64,000 nt of DNA from Pempheris klunzingeri (Eukaryota; Chordata; Actinopteri; Acropomatiformes; Pempheridae). A program made the translations under genes and the position numbers. This document shows, piece by piece, positions 46,501-57,915 of the stretch. The stretch's first letter is position 1. Every line of letters starts with the position of its first letter. The stretch lies in contig NC_092014.1 of the NCBI RefSeq assembly GCF_042242105.1, positions 13,717,874 to 13,781,873 on the forward strand, written 5' to 3'. Below the pieces are notes generated by a model. The model searched no databases. It was not told the DNA's origin and saw only the letters and a program-made list of their open reading frames with translations.

Positions 46501-48365
46501 ATTTCAAAAGACTCTTTATTGTTCCAATCACAGACAACTTTGTTGCATCTGTAATGGACAGTATAAAAACACATGATAAAGAAAATATACAACAGATGTT
46601 GAGCACCAGGTTCTTCAGCTGAGAAGACTGAGCCATCCCACCTCCATCGTGTTGAAATGGCAACCATAGTGACACATAAGGGTAGTCAGACACACGATAC
46701 ACACTACAAGTTTTGACCTACAGCCAGACATCTTGGATCTTCAGAGGGCACCAAAACACGATATTGATCCAAGATTAGTGTTTACAGATCATTTGTCTGG
46801 CCTTATCTATCACACGGCTGATAAGCAAAAGAGCATTAGGCCTAGCTGAGCCCCAGTGGAGGTAGGCGTCTCTTGCTGCATCTTGGAGAAAAACAAACTA
46901 AGGAAACCTTAAAAGCAACACACTTCCGGCCTGCATTAAAACAGTAAATAATGCTAGCACATTTATGATGAAAACAATTAAGGACCTGTTACTGTTACAG
47001 GTGGGAAAAAAACAAAGTTTGTGTAGCGATATATTTTAAGATCACATTACATGGCTATGGAAACCACTGAAGTAACATCCCAGGCCATTGGTTCTTGCTT
47101 ACATCCATTCGTCTGTCAGCAATAAAATAATTACTACATACTGATAAATCATCTGGGTTTGTATTGCACCAAATATATTCTCTAGTTTTACAGTAGGGTT
47201 TGGTAGTGGGTCGTGGGATGTGCAAAATATGGGGGAGAAATCTGTGTAGTGGGATTAATAATCTCAGATGGGATAGTGCAAGAAGTAGATCTGACACCGA
47301 CATACAGTAAATGCTTTGGGTGAAAACAAGAAGACAAACACGATTACTGAATTAAAACGACAGAGATCCTACAAACCAACAAATGAATCTACTTTCAAGA
47401 ACTGCATAATGCCATATTCTTCATCACTTCACATAAACCTCTACCTTGTGGGGCTGATTATGTTGTTATTTAGAACATACATGTATGTTTGTGCTAGTAG
47501 CGGTTTGATGCTAAGACTTGTTGGACAAATACTTTAAAAGAAATAATGACAAAATATTTGGTTTAGGCTGACGGCCAATTACTGTAGTTCAATACACAAT
47601 CTTGTAGTTGGGGCCTATATGCAGATAGTGAGTGGGGGTAAAGATGGGGCTTGGTTGATACCAAAGATTCCTTCATTCGAACCACATTTTTGGCTGCCGG
47701 CCAAAGTGACGCATTGAAGAAAAATATTGCAAAAAACAAGGCTCAGACTAAGAAAATATCATTAAATTTCAATTAAATTTTCTCAAATCTAAAACACAAA
47801 AAATATATTAAATTAGAAATTTGGAATTTCAACAGTGCCAAAGTTAGAGCGACTAAATAAAAATTAATTTGGGGGATTTTACAACTGTACATTTTTATGG
47901 TTAAGACAATGATTAAGTATTAAAACTGCCACTGTTTCATTGTCTGAGAGAAGTGGTGGCCTTGATAATGAGGTATGTTTCGCGGGAGATGGCACTGTCC
48001 TTATGCAGTCAAGCTTTGTCTTTCCTTCCAATACAGCGACTCTGAAAGGGATCACTGCATAAGCACTTATCCTATTAACACGGTTTGACATAATGATTTG
48101 CTTTACTACACATGTTCAGAAAGACAAAGGCAAGTTGACAATAAAAAAAAAAGAAAGAAAAAAAAAATCAAACATTCTGTACATACATATCCATGGATGA
48201 AAATAGTGCAACATCAAGCTTTTGTTAAGTTAGACTGCTACATAATTGCTGAGTGTAAGACTGAACCATAGCGGGATGGTCAGTCCACATGGTCAGCTCA
48301 ATGTCCAAAGGCACCACGTTAAACCACAGTCCCTTTCCCAGGTAGGAGAAGACCTCGCGCTTCAT
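46500..48365 (-). other. Putative 3'UTR of the long lcorl transcript
   Basis: Nearly 1.9 kb of AT-rich sequence with no coding frame of note, lying downstream of the lcorl long-form stop on the minus strand. TTTATT at 46515-46520 is AATAAA on the minus strand and is the most distal plausible poly(A) signal before ncapg's own end. Extent is inferred from this hexamer and from the position of ncapg. Confidence 0.5.
48225..48365 (-). other. 46-codon frame in the lcorl 3' region
   Basis: On the minus strand an ATG at 48365 opens a 46-residue frame (MKREVFSYLGKGLWFNVV... ending LCSSLT). It starts immediately after a TAA in the same frame. It lies just past the likely last splice acceptor of the long lcorl transcript (AG at 48375-48374). 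The peptide has no recognised family. It may be a chance frame in a 3'UTR; it is listed because its position next to the splice site decides how the long protein ends. Confidence 0.3.
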
Positions 48366-48480
48366 TTAGCTTTCTGTCAGAAAAGAAAGAGCACAAGTGA
48401 TTTTGCGGTAATTTGAAATTAAAGATAAATGCAAGTTGATGTCTTTAGTGATATTTAATAAAAGAGGCGTGGTAGTTACC
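48366..48480 (-). other. lcorl: Probable 106-bp last intron and stop of the lcorl long form
   Basis: Within codon 10 before the unspliced stop, TTGG|GTAACT gives a donor after 48480. At 48375-48374 an AG follows GCTCTTTCTTTTCTGAC, a strong acceptor, making a 106-bp intron of typical fish size. Splicing joins G to AA, then AGC, then TAA, so the protein would end WSDFVLES instead of continuing ten residues to YHASFIKYH. Both ends are consistent with the sequence. The acceptor strength favours the spliced form. Confidence 0.5.
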
Positions 48481-51400
48481 CAACACAAAGTCAGACCATC
48501 TCGGCCCCGTCAGGCCCCTCATTCGCGATTGTCTCAACATTTTTGCTGGTCGTGGTTGCGGTGGTTCAGTAGACACAACCCCAGGACGTTTGTGTTTGCC
48601 TTTCTGCCTCCCCATTGGAATCTTATCCTGCTCCTGAGCTGATTTAGGTGCAGAACCTGTTCGCTCCCTTGAGGCAGTTCTACTCGCGCTCCTTTTCCTT
48701 TGAGTTTTCACAGCTTTAACAACTCCTACCAGTTCCCTCTCCCTTCCTGCAAAAAGGTTTGCAGAAGGTGATCCGTCATCCAGTGTCACAGTACAGGAGT
48801 CCCACTCTTCCTCAGTTGATTCATTGTCTGGGGAGTTGATCTTCCTCAGAAACACCCGGCATTCCTTCAGTGTCTCAGGACTCCAGGCTTTCGAGCAGAG
48901 GTTCTGCTCTTTGGGTACATCCTCAGAATCCTGAGTTTGGTCAACAGAACTGGTGGCAGAACTGCTCTCCAAACAGTCAGACAACTGATCCTTTGCTGAT
49001 CTACGTAATGCTCTACGTTTTGGTTGTAGTCCAGTCACTAGTCCATTTGAACAACTTGCAGCTACTTTAATGCTTTTCTTATTCCTCTGTCTCTTTTGCC
49101 ACCTCTCCCTTTTTTTTCCAGTTACGAACCTTGTCCTTGCTCTTGATAGAGTGGCCTGGTATTTACCAAGTGCTTTGCTTCTCCTCCATTGGGCTCCTTG
49201 ACAGAGCCCGCCTGATTGAAACCTGGGAGTGAAAAGTTGTCGCCTAATATTATGTGTTGTAAGAGGTGCCTTATTCTTCTTCATCAACCTTCTTTGAGCC
49301 TGTTGATGTTGCAGAGGACTTTTTGGCACCGTTTTGGCAAATTTCTTCATGTGTTTGCGGAGTCTCTCTGCCTGAGGACTGTGGCTAACACTTTTTTCAT
49401 TGGCAGAACGAGGGAAGTGCATAAGTTCGTAAGGATTACGGGAGCTTGCCTTCTTGACAATAGCCAGAGACTGTGTCTCTGTCGTCTGCATAAACCAGGA
49501 GCAGAGCTGCTGCATACTACAGGACCTTGGTTTGTTAGGAGGACAGTCGAACAGCGCTCGAACCACAGAGGAATGTTTTGACTTCCTGGTAAATGAATTG
49601 TTGCCTTTAGTGTCTGGTTTAGAATTAAAGGCAATTTCTTTTTCTTGGTTCTCCACAGTGTCTGAGACCCAGGTGTCAGAGATGAGCCGTATTCGCCTGG
49701 CAAGCTCCTGGTTCATAGTATTTTTCTCAGCAGATGCTGCCCACCACCTTAGAGTCTCTTTTGGGGTAAAGATCGAGTCTACAGACAACCCTGCCACTCT
49801 GGTCAGGTCCTGAGAGATGTTCTTCCTCTGTTGTCCGCTGAACCGTCTTTTCTCCCTTGAAGTTTCTACACTACTCTGTTGTTCCCCCAGTCTCCTTTCA
49901 TTGCTGGCCTTGTTCAGCAGAAGTTGTTTGGAGCGCCGCAGTAGAGCATTACTGTGGCTGTATGATCTCGAGGTGGAAGTGGCAACAGAGTGCAGAAAGT
50001 GGATTGAGGGCTTTCTAACTCTCATTGAGTGACGCAGTGCTACAGGCTGATTTGGCTGTTTGTCTTTTCTTCCCTCCATTAAATCAATCTCGTCCTCTGT
50101 TTGACTGCTTTTGCTTGTTGGCTGACGACTGATTGTCCAGGGCTCTTTGGCAGGTTTGAATTCCGGTAGAAGTACTTTCTTACGAATTAGCATTTCAGGA
50201 GAGTGTCGAGTATCCTTATTTATCTGAATTTTACGTTGCCGAGGTGACACTGTGGTTACTGTGACTGAGATTCCAGAGATTTTAACTTTTGCAGGTCTAC
50301 CTGGTTTCCTTGAGGGTAAAGAATCATCCCGCTTCTGACATTTGATGCTACTGCTAGATTGAGGGGCAGCCTCTTTCACAGGGCAGACAAATTTTAATTC
50401 CTCTGTTGAGACTGTTTTGATACTTCCTGAGCTTGTCTTGGAGTTGTGCATTAAAATGCCCAAGTCACTTTTAAGGCCCACTGCTTGCCATGCATCATTG
50501 AATTCTGTTTGCAGCTGGTCAAAGCCCTCAGACACCGTTCGTTTGTTTCTCCTTGAACGGCCATACACTACTGTTATTTTGAGGTTCTTGTTTACATTCT
50601 CCTCAACTTCAGATGATAAAACAGATTTTCCATTTGCAGTTTTTGCCCCAATTACTGAATCCACAGCCTTCTGCTTGCGTGGTCGACCAATTGGCCTCTT
50701 CACTTTTTGCTCCAGCTGTGGTCCCAGCTTCTTTGGTCGACCTGGACGCCTTTTTGGAGGAGTGGTTTCATGGAAAGATAGTAAATCCCCCGGGGATCTC
50801 TGGCTCTCAGTCCCAGCTACACACTTAGTGGGAGTACCTTCGCCTGACCTTCTGGAACCTATTTTAGGTGATGAGGAAGCTGACTTGGCTGGTGAAGAAG
50901 CAGACTTGGCTGGTGAACAAGAGGACTTGGCTGGTGAAGAAGCAGACTTGGCTGGTGAACAAGAGGACTTGGCTGGTGAACACGAGGACTTGGCTGGTGA
51001 ACACGAGGACTTGGCTGGTGAAGAAGCAGACTTGGCTGGTGAAGAAGCAGACTTGGCTGGTGAACAAGAGGACTTGGCTGGTGAACAAGAGGACTTGGCT
51101 AATGAGGAGGCAGACTTGAGCGGTGAAGAAGCAGACTTGGGTAATGAGGAGGCAGACTTGGATGGTGAACCAGCAGATCTAGCAAGTGAGGTAGAAGACT
51201 TTAGTGGTGACGAAATAGACTTCACTCGTGAAGTAGCTGTCTCACTGCTCTGGCTGTTGTGTTTCTGAAGTGTCCCTGACCATGAAGACTCTTCACATGG
51301 GTCAAACGACTCATCTGCTTGTCCACTAGAACCAGAGCCTGCTGATTTCAGACTATATTTGACTCCTTCTTTATCCTTCATTGGTGATACAAACATGAGT

Positions 51401-53893
51401 TTAATTGGACTAGTGTACTGGACTTGCGAGTTGGGGGGGCTCTCAAAACAGGTAGCTGACTTAATGGCGACATCCATATTTGATGTGTTTTTGGGAGTTC
51501 TTGAAGCCATCTGTGAGTACTGCAGTCTTTTTGGATATGATCGTAGCCTTACAAAAGGTTTGTCAGCACAGTCACTGGCATCTGCTGTATTGTCTGAGCT
51601 GTGTTCTGTAGGACTCATGTCTTTGGCAGCCACAGCGTGTGGAAACATCCGGTCCATGGAAAGACCTTGTGACTCTTTGTTAGACAGTCCACATTGTTCA
51701 AGCTCCCATGTGGGCTCTGGTGAGGACAAAGGCGGTTTACTTCTTGATTCCAGCTGGGTGTCCTCAGCATCTGAAACTTTGGATGAGGCATCCAGGTTGT
51801 TAGATGTCAAACCATTGTCCTTTCGTGCTTTCTGGTTAAAGATACTTTCAGAGAAACATGCAACAAAGAACATCTTCCTGGGCTCTGTAACATAGGAAGA
51901 GAACCGGTGTGGAGGAACTATATTTCTTCTAGATCTCCTTGCTTCCTGCTGTGATTGACATTTCTGCTTCTGTCTTACAGGATTACGACAATCTTTACCT
52001 GGTCTACTGTCACTGTCAGAGCTTTGAGCTGATGGATCTTCTTCATGGTTAATACGACTTCCAGCACTGCTACACTTATCATCTTGTTCACAGCGCCTGC
52101 CACGTTTTTTTGCTGAGGTTGCAGTCACTGCCATCACCTGTGGTTGTACACTGTCACCCTGCCGGCCTTGTTTGCCATACTTGTTCTGCAGCTCAGGGGT
52201 GGGGATCTGAGTGCCAGAGAGAGTACTATCTTTATCCTCACTGAATATTTCCCTTTCTTTCTCCTCGGCTTTAATGATCTGAACTTCCTCTGTTACTGTA
52301 ACTGTCTTTATCTCCTCTTTCACTCCATCCCTGTCACTTTCTGCATGGAGAATAATCAATGTTCCCTCATTAACTCTATGATTCCCTACAGGTTCAACAC
52401 CTACCTCAATTTCTTTTTTAGACTCCTTTTTCATTGGGTTTGAATCACATGAAGTGTGTGATGTAGCTACAGCAACATTTCCATCTTTCAATCTTGCCCT
52501 CTTTGCTAGTGGCACTTTTCTCCTACTGTAGGATTGATCAAACATGGCAAGCTCTCGTTTAATTTGTAATGTATGCCTTCTGGTTGAGGCATTGTCAGCG
52601 GGTGTTGCCAAGGCAGCGAGGACTTCTTGACGACGACGCGAGCGGGTGTTTGGTGACTTGGGCTCTTTGCTATCATGACGATTGAACAGTTCACTGAGAT
52701 TGTAGTCACTAGCACTGCCTGTGTGTAGCACTGTGGTGATGATTTCTGTCAGATGGGCATGAAACTGCCTGTTCTGACTGGTTGAGGGACACTGGAGTTG
52801 CTCCTTTTCAGAGACATTAACAGTGGTAGAAACCAGATGTGGGGGGTCCTTCTCTATTGGTTTGATTGTCTCCAGTTTCTCACTGAAGCGATTCATGACG
52901 TCTTGCAGTGAAGTCCCACTTGGGTTCTGCTCAGCCTGACTAATTCTTGGGGTCTGATGCTCTTGCTCCTCTTCTGTAGCTGTATCCACATCTGCCTCCT
53001 GTTGGCTTGCATTCATTATACCATCTTTAATCATTAGGTCAACTTCCTCCTCTTGCCTATGGTGAACGAGGGAGGGTGGCTTTTCATCCGTTTTCTTATT
53101 GACGTCTGAGGGGATGGGGGACAACGGGGGAGGAGAAGGACTCTGCTCTCGCTTCAGGATAGGGCAAGGAGGATCCCCATCTCCAGCCCCTCTTTCTGTT
53201 GTGTTCCCAACCTGCATCAGAGAGGCATGGTTTAAATAACAGGGACAAGAGTGGGGGTTGTGTTGGTTACAGCAGATCGATGAGGAAGGACATAAACTAG
53301 AGGAGGGAGTGCACAGTGAAGGGGATTTGGATAACGAAGAAGAGGATGCAAATGAACACACTACGTTGTTGATATGACCTACAGCCAGGCTTTGGCAGGA
53401 AATGCAATGCAGCCTCTTGGGGCAAAGAACAGTGTAGGTTTCCATCCTGGACCTCTGCAAACAGCAGTAGTTTGAGCCCCGAGGAGCTTCACCTTTACAG
53501 TCTGTTAAAGGGCAGCGATGGATGCTACAATTGGACTTGCAGTCTCCTGGATGAAGTATTGTGTTGTCATGACCATGATAATCACAATCAGTTAAAGGGT
53601 AGAACGGGCTGCTGTTATGGGCTTTACATTCACTAAATGAAACTGTATTAGGGTTAACCTTATCCTGTGGGTTTACACCACAGTGACAGCAGTGAGATTC
53701 AGTTTGACCTACAGGTCTGTGATTGCGGAACAACAGCAAGTTTTCCTGGTGTGCAAGCTTCAGGATCTGGTAGAGTAAGGAACGGTGTGATGGGCAGAGT
53801 GGGCTGAGAACAGAATCCAATGCAGATCTCGGACGACACTTTGTCCCTCGCTGTCCCAGATCTCCCACTTCTGTAAGTGATGGCAGCAGGGAG
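48445..53893 (-). CDS. lcorl: lcorl long-isoform terminal exon (PALI-like, PRC2-associated form)
   Basis: A single giant exon, open for 1816 codons, entered from a strong acceptor (TTTCTGCCTCTAG before 53893) in phase 2, the same phase as the short-form exon. It corresponds to the long isoform of LCORL, whose LCOR counterpart (PALI1) binds PRC2 and G9a. Visible features in order: a Cys/His-rich stretch (about 53710-53340, with CCHCG, CSIHRC, HCISC), acidic/Ser-rich disorder, a 21-base repeat array of SPAK heptads (50882-51238), three AT-hook cores (RPGRPKK, RPIGRPRK, KPGRPAK), and a conserved-looking SIFTPKETLRWWA...NQELARR block near 49700-49790. Then come basic helices with many Arg/Lys and WSDFVLG near the end. 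The frame stops at 48445, but a donor at 48479-48478 may divert it (separate entry). Function is from the family; the parts are seen in the sequence. Confidence 0.85.
50882..51238 (-). repeat. lcorl: 21-bp coding minisatellite, 17 units, SPAK heptads in LCORL
   Basis: Seventeen 21-base units run without a frame break. The ten at the low-coordinate end are nearly identical; the other seven are diverged. On the coding (minus) strand each unit encodes a heptad of the type AKS[AS][SC]SP. The array supplies 13 S-P-x-K sites, the minimal CDK consensus, in a lysine/serine-rich, histone-H1-like segment. Because the unit is a multiple of three, copy number can change without breaking the protein. The antisense frame is also open, which creates a long spurious plus-strand ORF. 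Confidence 0.93.
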
Positions 53894-56800
53894 CTAGAGG
53901 CAGAAATAAAAAGATTTTGAGGCTTTACTCATAGCCGAGCCGTTTCAAATGACAAACAAATAAGTTTTCACATGGCAAATGACCATGTTTTAAGCAAAGC
54001 TACTATTAACGTCATATTAGGCTAATTGCATTATGGTCTGGTATAGGACTTACATTTCATCCATATGCGAATATTATGTAATCCTGAGGCCTGTTAAATT
54101 TTCTTACTTTAGATCATGGCAGACATGCCATGACATGCACACTTTTATCATGTTATTAGCCAATTAAAACAAAATCTTTATTATAACTGTACTATAATTC
54201 TTTGTAGCCCACAGCATATATCAATTACATTGTCTACATTCCTAACATTATTGGAATAACATTGCTTTACTTCATAATATGCACTTTCTAAAAAATTTAA
54301 AAGATATGATAGCACACACTTCAAATCCACATTTCACAAAACACTAACATGTGAATTTGGATTGCCTGTTGCTGCACAGACAGCCACTTTTATGTAAGTG
54401 CACTGTGAACTGCGGTGGAAAGTTTTCTGGAAGGGCAGAGCAAGTTCATTGCTATTTTCTAGCCAGGTTTGCCATTATTAAGTCAAGCCAGCTTTTGTCA
54501 AACCAGTATGAAAAAGCAGTTTCTTGAAAACAGTAACAATGCAAAAGCAAGTGTCTTTGTAAACTGTTAACAATCTGCAAGTCCATAAAATAAAGTGAAA
54601 ATGTTAATCAAAGTATGACAGCCAGCCGATTGGAGAACTGTTTTATTGATGAGTTGCTGAAGGCAAATGATAACACTCTGCTTAAAGCAGAAGGAACGAT
54701 TGTAGAAACGCTTAAAACAAAATGTGTTTTTTAACAGCACTTTCACCAACAAACCAACAGCTCAAAAAATGTCTAATGTTCAAATCAACTAACAGTTAAA
54801 TCAGGTCCCATAAGTGACTTATTTCACCATAAAAACAAGTCATTGATTTAAATAACATTAAAATTTCTTAAGTGTTTGATAATATAATATTTTCAACAAT
54901 TTAAGTACTGTATGTGCCCAAACCTTTACAGCCTGATGCACAATAAAATTGCTTTCTTTAGTGTAAGTGTTGAGTTTGTTATAACCAAATTAGTTTTTAA
55001 AATCACTTAAATAAATTTCATTTTAACATAAGTACGAAACAACCACAATAGTCAGGGGTGTCATTTCAGGACTAAATAAATTATGTAGGCTAACATTTAT
55101 AAAACGTTCATGCAGTTGTAGCAATACACATTTCACATTGCATCAAAGTGCCCCATTAAAAATCAAGAACTACAACAATCAAACTACTAAAATCACAGTT
55201 CTGAAGCACAATCAATAAATAAGTATGCAGCGACAACACAAAACAGGTTTCTACAATTAAAATGCTTCGTTAAAACCATAGTGCAATAATGGATTTATGC
55301 ATAAATAGCAGATTTACATTAAGTCGTTTCAAAGATTTGACAGTAGTTCAGTCAAAAAAAAAGAAAAAAAAAAGCCTTCAACTCAGTTTGAAAACAAGCC
55401 TAGGCATGTTCCCAGAATATACTGCAGTACATATACAATGAAATAATTAAGTTTTTCTATTTCTCAAGGGGTGTTTTAGGCTTGTTTACAAACTGGCCCT
55501 TTGATATAAATAGCAGACAATTCCCAGAGTAGAGACATCATGCTGCACCATGCTGTAGCCCCAGACACAGGCACTGTGTACTGTTATGAGCAGAGACATT
55601 CAGGAGTAGAGACATCAATATTTGTATAGTTGCCAAAGTTACAAAGGTTGGAAGGTTAAACAATCTGACCAAAAAAGCTTTGAAGAAAATTAATAGCTTA
55701 GCCTTACACTCTAAACTTACAATTAACAAATACAAAGATAACCAACAGCTTCTTGGTGGAGGCTAACAACATGGCATATCTCCTGTAAATGCCACAGGGC
55801 AGAATTAAAACCATTTTAAATTTAAAAAATTCTTTCACGCTCCACCACTCCACACCAAACGGCTGACTAACTGTGTAATAATTTATTTCAAGAAATTTAA
55901 GTGTTGTTGAACGCAATAAATGTACACTTGGGTTTTGTTCCTTAAGAGAAGAACGGCTCCTAAGTGTTCCTAAGCTAATAAGAGCTCATACCCCAGCAGA
56001 TTGGCTATCATAACACAGGGGCCTTGATGTGAAACCTGACACTGGGCTATAGGCAGATACAGTTCAGAGGTATATGTGGCAATGAGGTTAGAGAGAAAGA
56101 GAGAGAGAGACAGGCAGGCAGGCAGGCAGGCAGGCTGACATCACAGCAAAACAAATCGAAGCAGCTTTGTGTAGGTGACCCTGAACTGCTGCTTTGGTAG
56201 TAGCACTGGCAATGGAAATAGGCCCATCACAGAGACAGACACGAGTGTAGACGCAACATTTAGCATTTCCCCTGACAAAGACAAAGAAGCCTGTGAGCCT
56301 TGCACTGAATCCAGTCATTGTCACACTGCCAACTTTTCAGCAAAAACTACTGTAACCTCCGGCAGCGTACACAATCAACCATCAATAATATCTAGCCCTC
56401 TCCGTACACTAAATTCTAGTTAAAATGAGCTTCTTTGTTGCAGCTAGGCTTCTTTGTGCCAAGGAAAAGGTCGAGTACAGTTAAAAGCAGCAGTCATGTA
56501 TGAGGTTTACAGTAATACAGCTACAGTAGCAGAATTAGTAAATATCTGTGATAATAAAAGAACATCTGTCACAAACAGTACACATACACAATAACATACA
56601 TTTCCCAAGCTTATCAGTGCACATTTTAAAACATGCTGCACAGTTGCATTCCAACTACACTCAATACAATGTTCAGACTAGCTTGCACAAATAGAGAGGA
56701 AAACGATGTGGACACAAGATGGCTTTCTTAAGCTAATCTCTTCAGCAAAAACTCATAATGTAGATGTAGCCACCACAGCAGTTTTTACTGTACAGTCTCC

Positions 56801-57915
56801 CTGTTTGTAGAGGTGTCTACCAGTAGCATTGAGTTTCTAATCTGTTTTAATGGCTCTAAGTCACTTTAGCCTAGGTAAAATACCCAGAGAGAGATAGAAA
56901 GCTGCAAACGACAATCATCAACGCTCCATTAACAAGGAGCTTTAAGAATTGAATCAAACCTGAATAACCTAACAGCTAGCAAACATGAGAGTCACACTTC
57001 TTTTCTTAGCTCTACAAGGTCAGAAACTGCCTCTCATACTTGATCCTGGGCAATCTGGTGGACAACAATCAATGTCAGTTTTTCTCCAAATCATATGAAC
57101 ATGAAAACAAAGTTAAGAACTTCCTAAAGCTCTTGATGACAGTAATTACCAGTGTTATTTTATTACCTTATTAACAACAAATCCCCTAACAAGACCAAAA
57201 CCGACTGAGTCATCCTTAAAAGCATGTTTTTTTTTTCAGCCACAGACTGATTCATCTTACATCTCTGTGCCACAGAACTACAACGTCATCTAGAAATTAC
57301 TGTTTATATAATCTAATAAATACCGGATCCATTGAAAAAGCAGTGGACTAAAGCAGCAAAGTTTCAGTCATGGCAGATGAAAGTTTTAAGTTTAGGAGAG
57401 TTCTGTACATTTAGTGCAGACACTGCACATGTGCCACTTTTTCATCACAAAAACTATTTAAAAACTCATGGCCACTCGATATATCAGGTTGTGGCCAGAC
57501 AGACAGAACATATTAGTAGGATAACAATAATTTAGTTTTGGTCTCTCTATGGAATGTGTTGATAATAGTAAACAGGTCATATGCAAGCCATGTCCTTAAA
57601 GATCTTTTCGCTTGAGTGATAAAAACTGAAGCTACGAGGAGTTTGTTGAGTTAAGCAGTTCTGTGAACAAAAGCTGCACTGAGCACCACTGCTGTACCTC
57701 GTCGCCTCTTTAATCAAAGCCCAGGACTAAGTTAGAGAGATACAGCCAAAAGTATGACTATCATATAACAGACATGTAGTTAAAAGACCTGAATATCTAT
57801 ATCCATACATTTTGTAAAGGCATGTGTTGTGTTTTAACAAGTGTCTCCAGAGAACATTTATCTTGTAGGAGGTGATGAGTTCAAGTGTTGAGGAGTTCTA
57901 GAGGCGTTTCATGGT
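53894..57915 (-). other. Short-isoform 3'UTR and intron between the alternative lcorl terminal exons
   Basis: Four kilobases of AT-rich sequence between the short-form stop (57916) and the long-form exon. For the short transcript the proximal part would be 3'UTR; for the long transcript it is all intron. It includes a GA run with (CAGG)n at about 56092-56134 and several T/A-rich stretches that could hold poly(A) signals. No coding frame or RNA gene was recognised. Confidence 0.55.
56092..56134. repeat. (GA)n-(CAGG)n compound microsatellite
   Basis: About ten GA units run into six CAGG units. It lies in the short-isoform 3'UTR or intron region of lcorl. No function inferred. Confidence 0.9.

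Noticed and set aside
50417-51268. 283-residue plus-strand frame with Asp-Leu-Ala-Gly-Glu repeats
   Set aside because: Antisense of the LCORL SPAK repeat. Its openness follows from the 21-bp periodicity, and the minus-strand frame continues for 1816 codons with family features.
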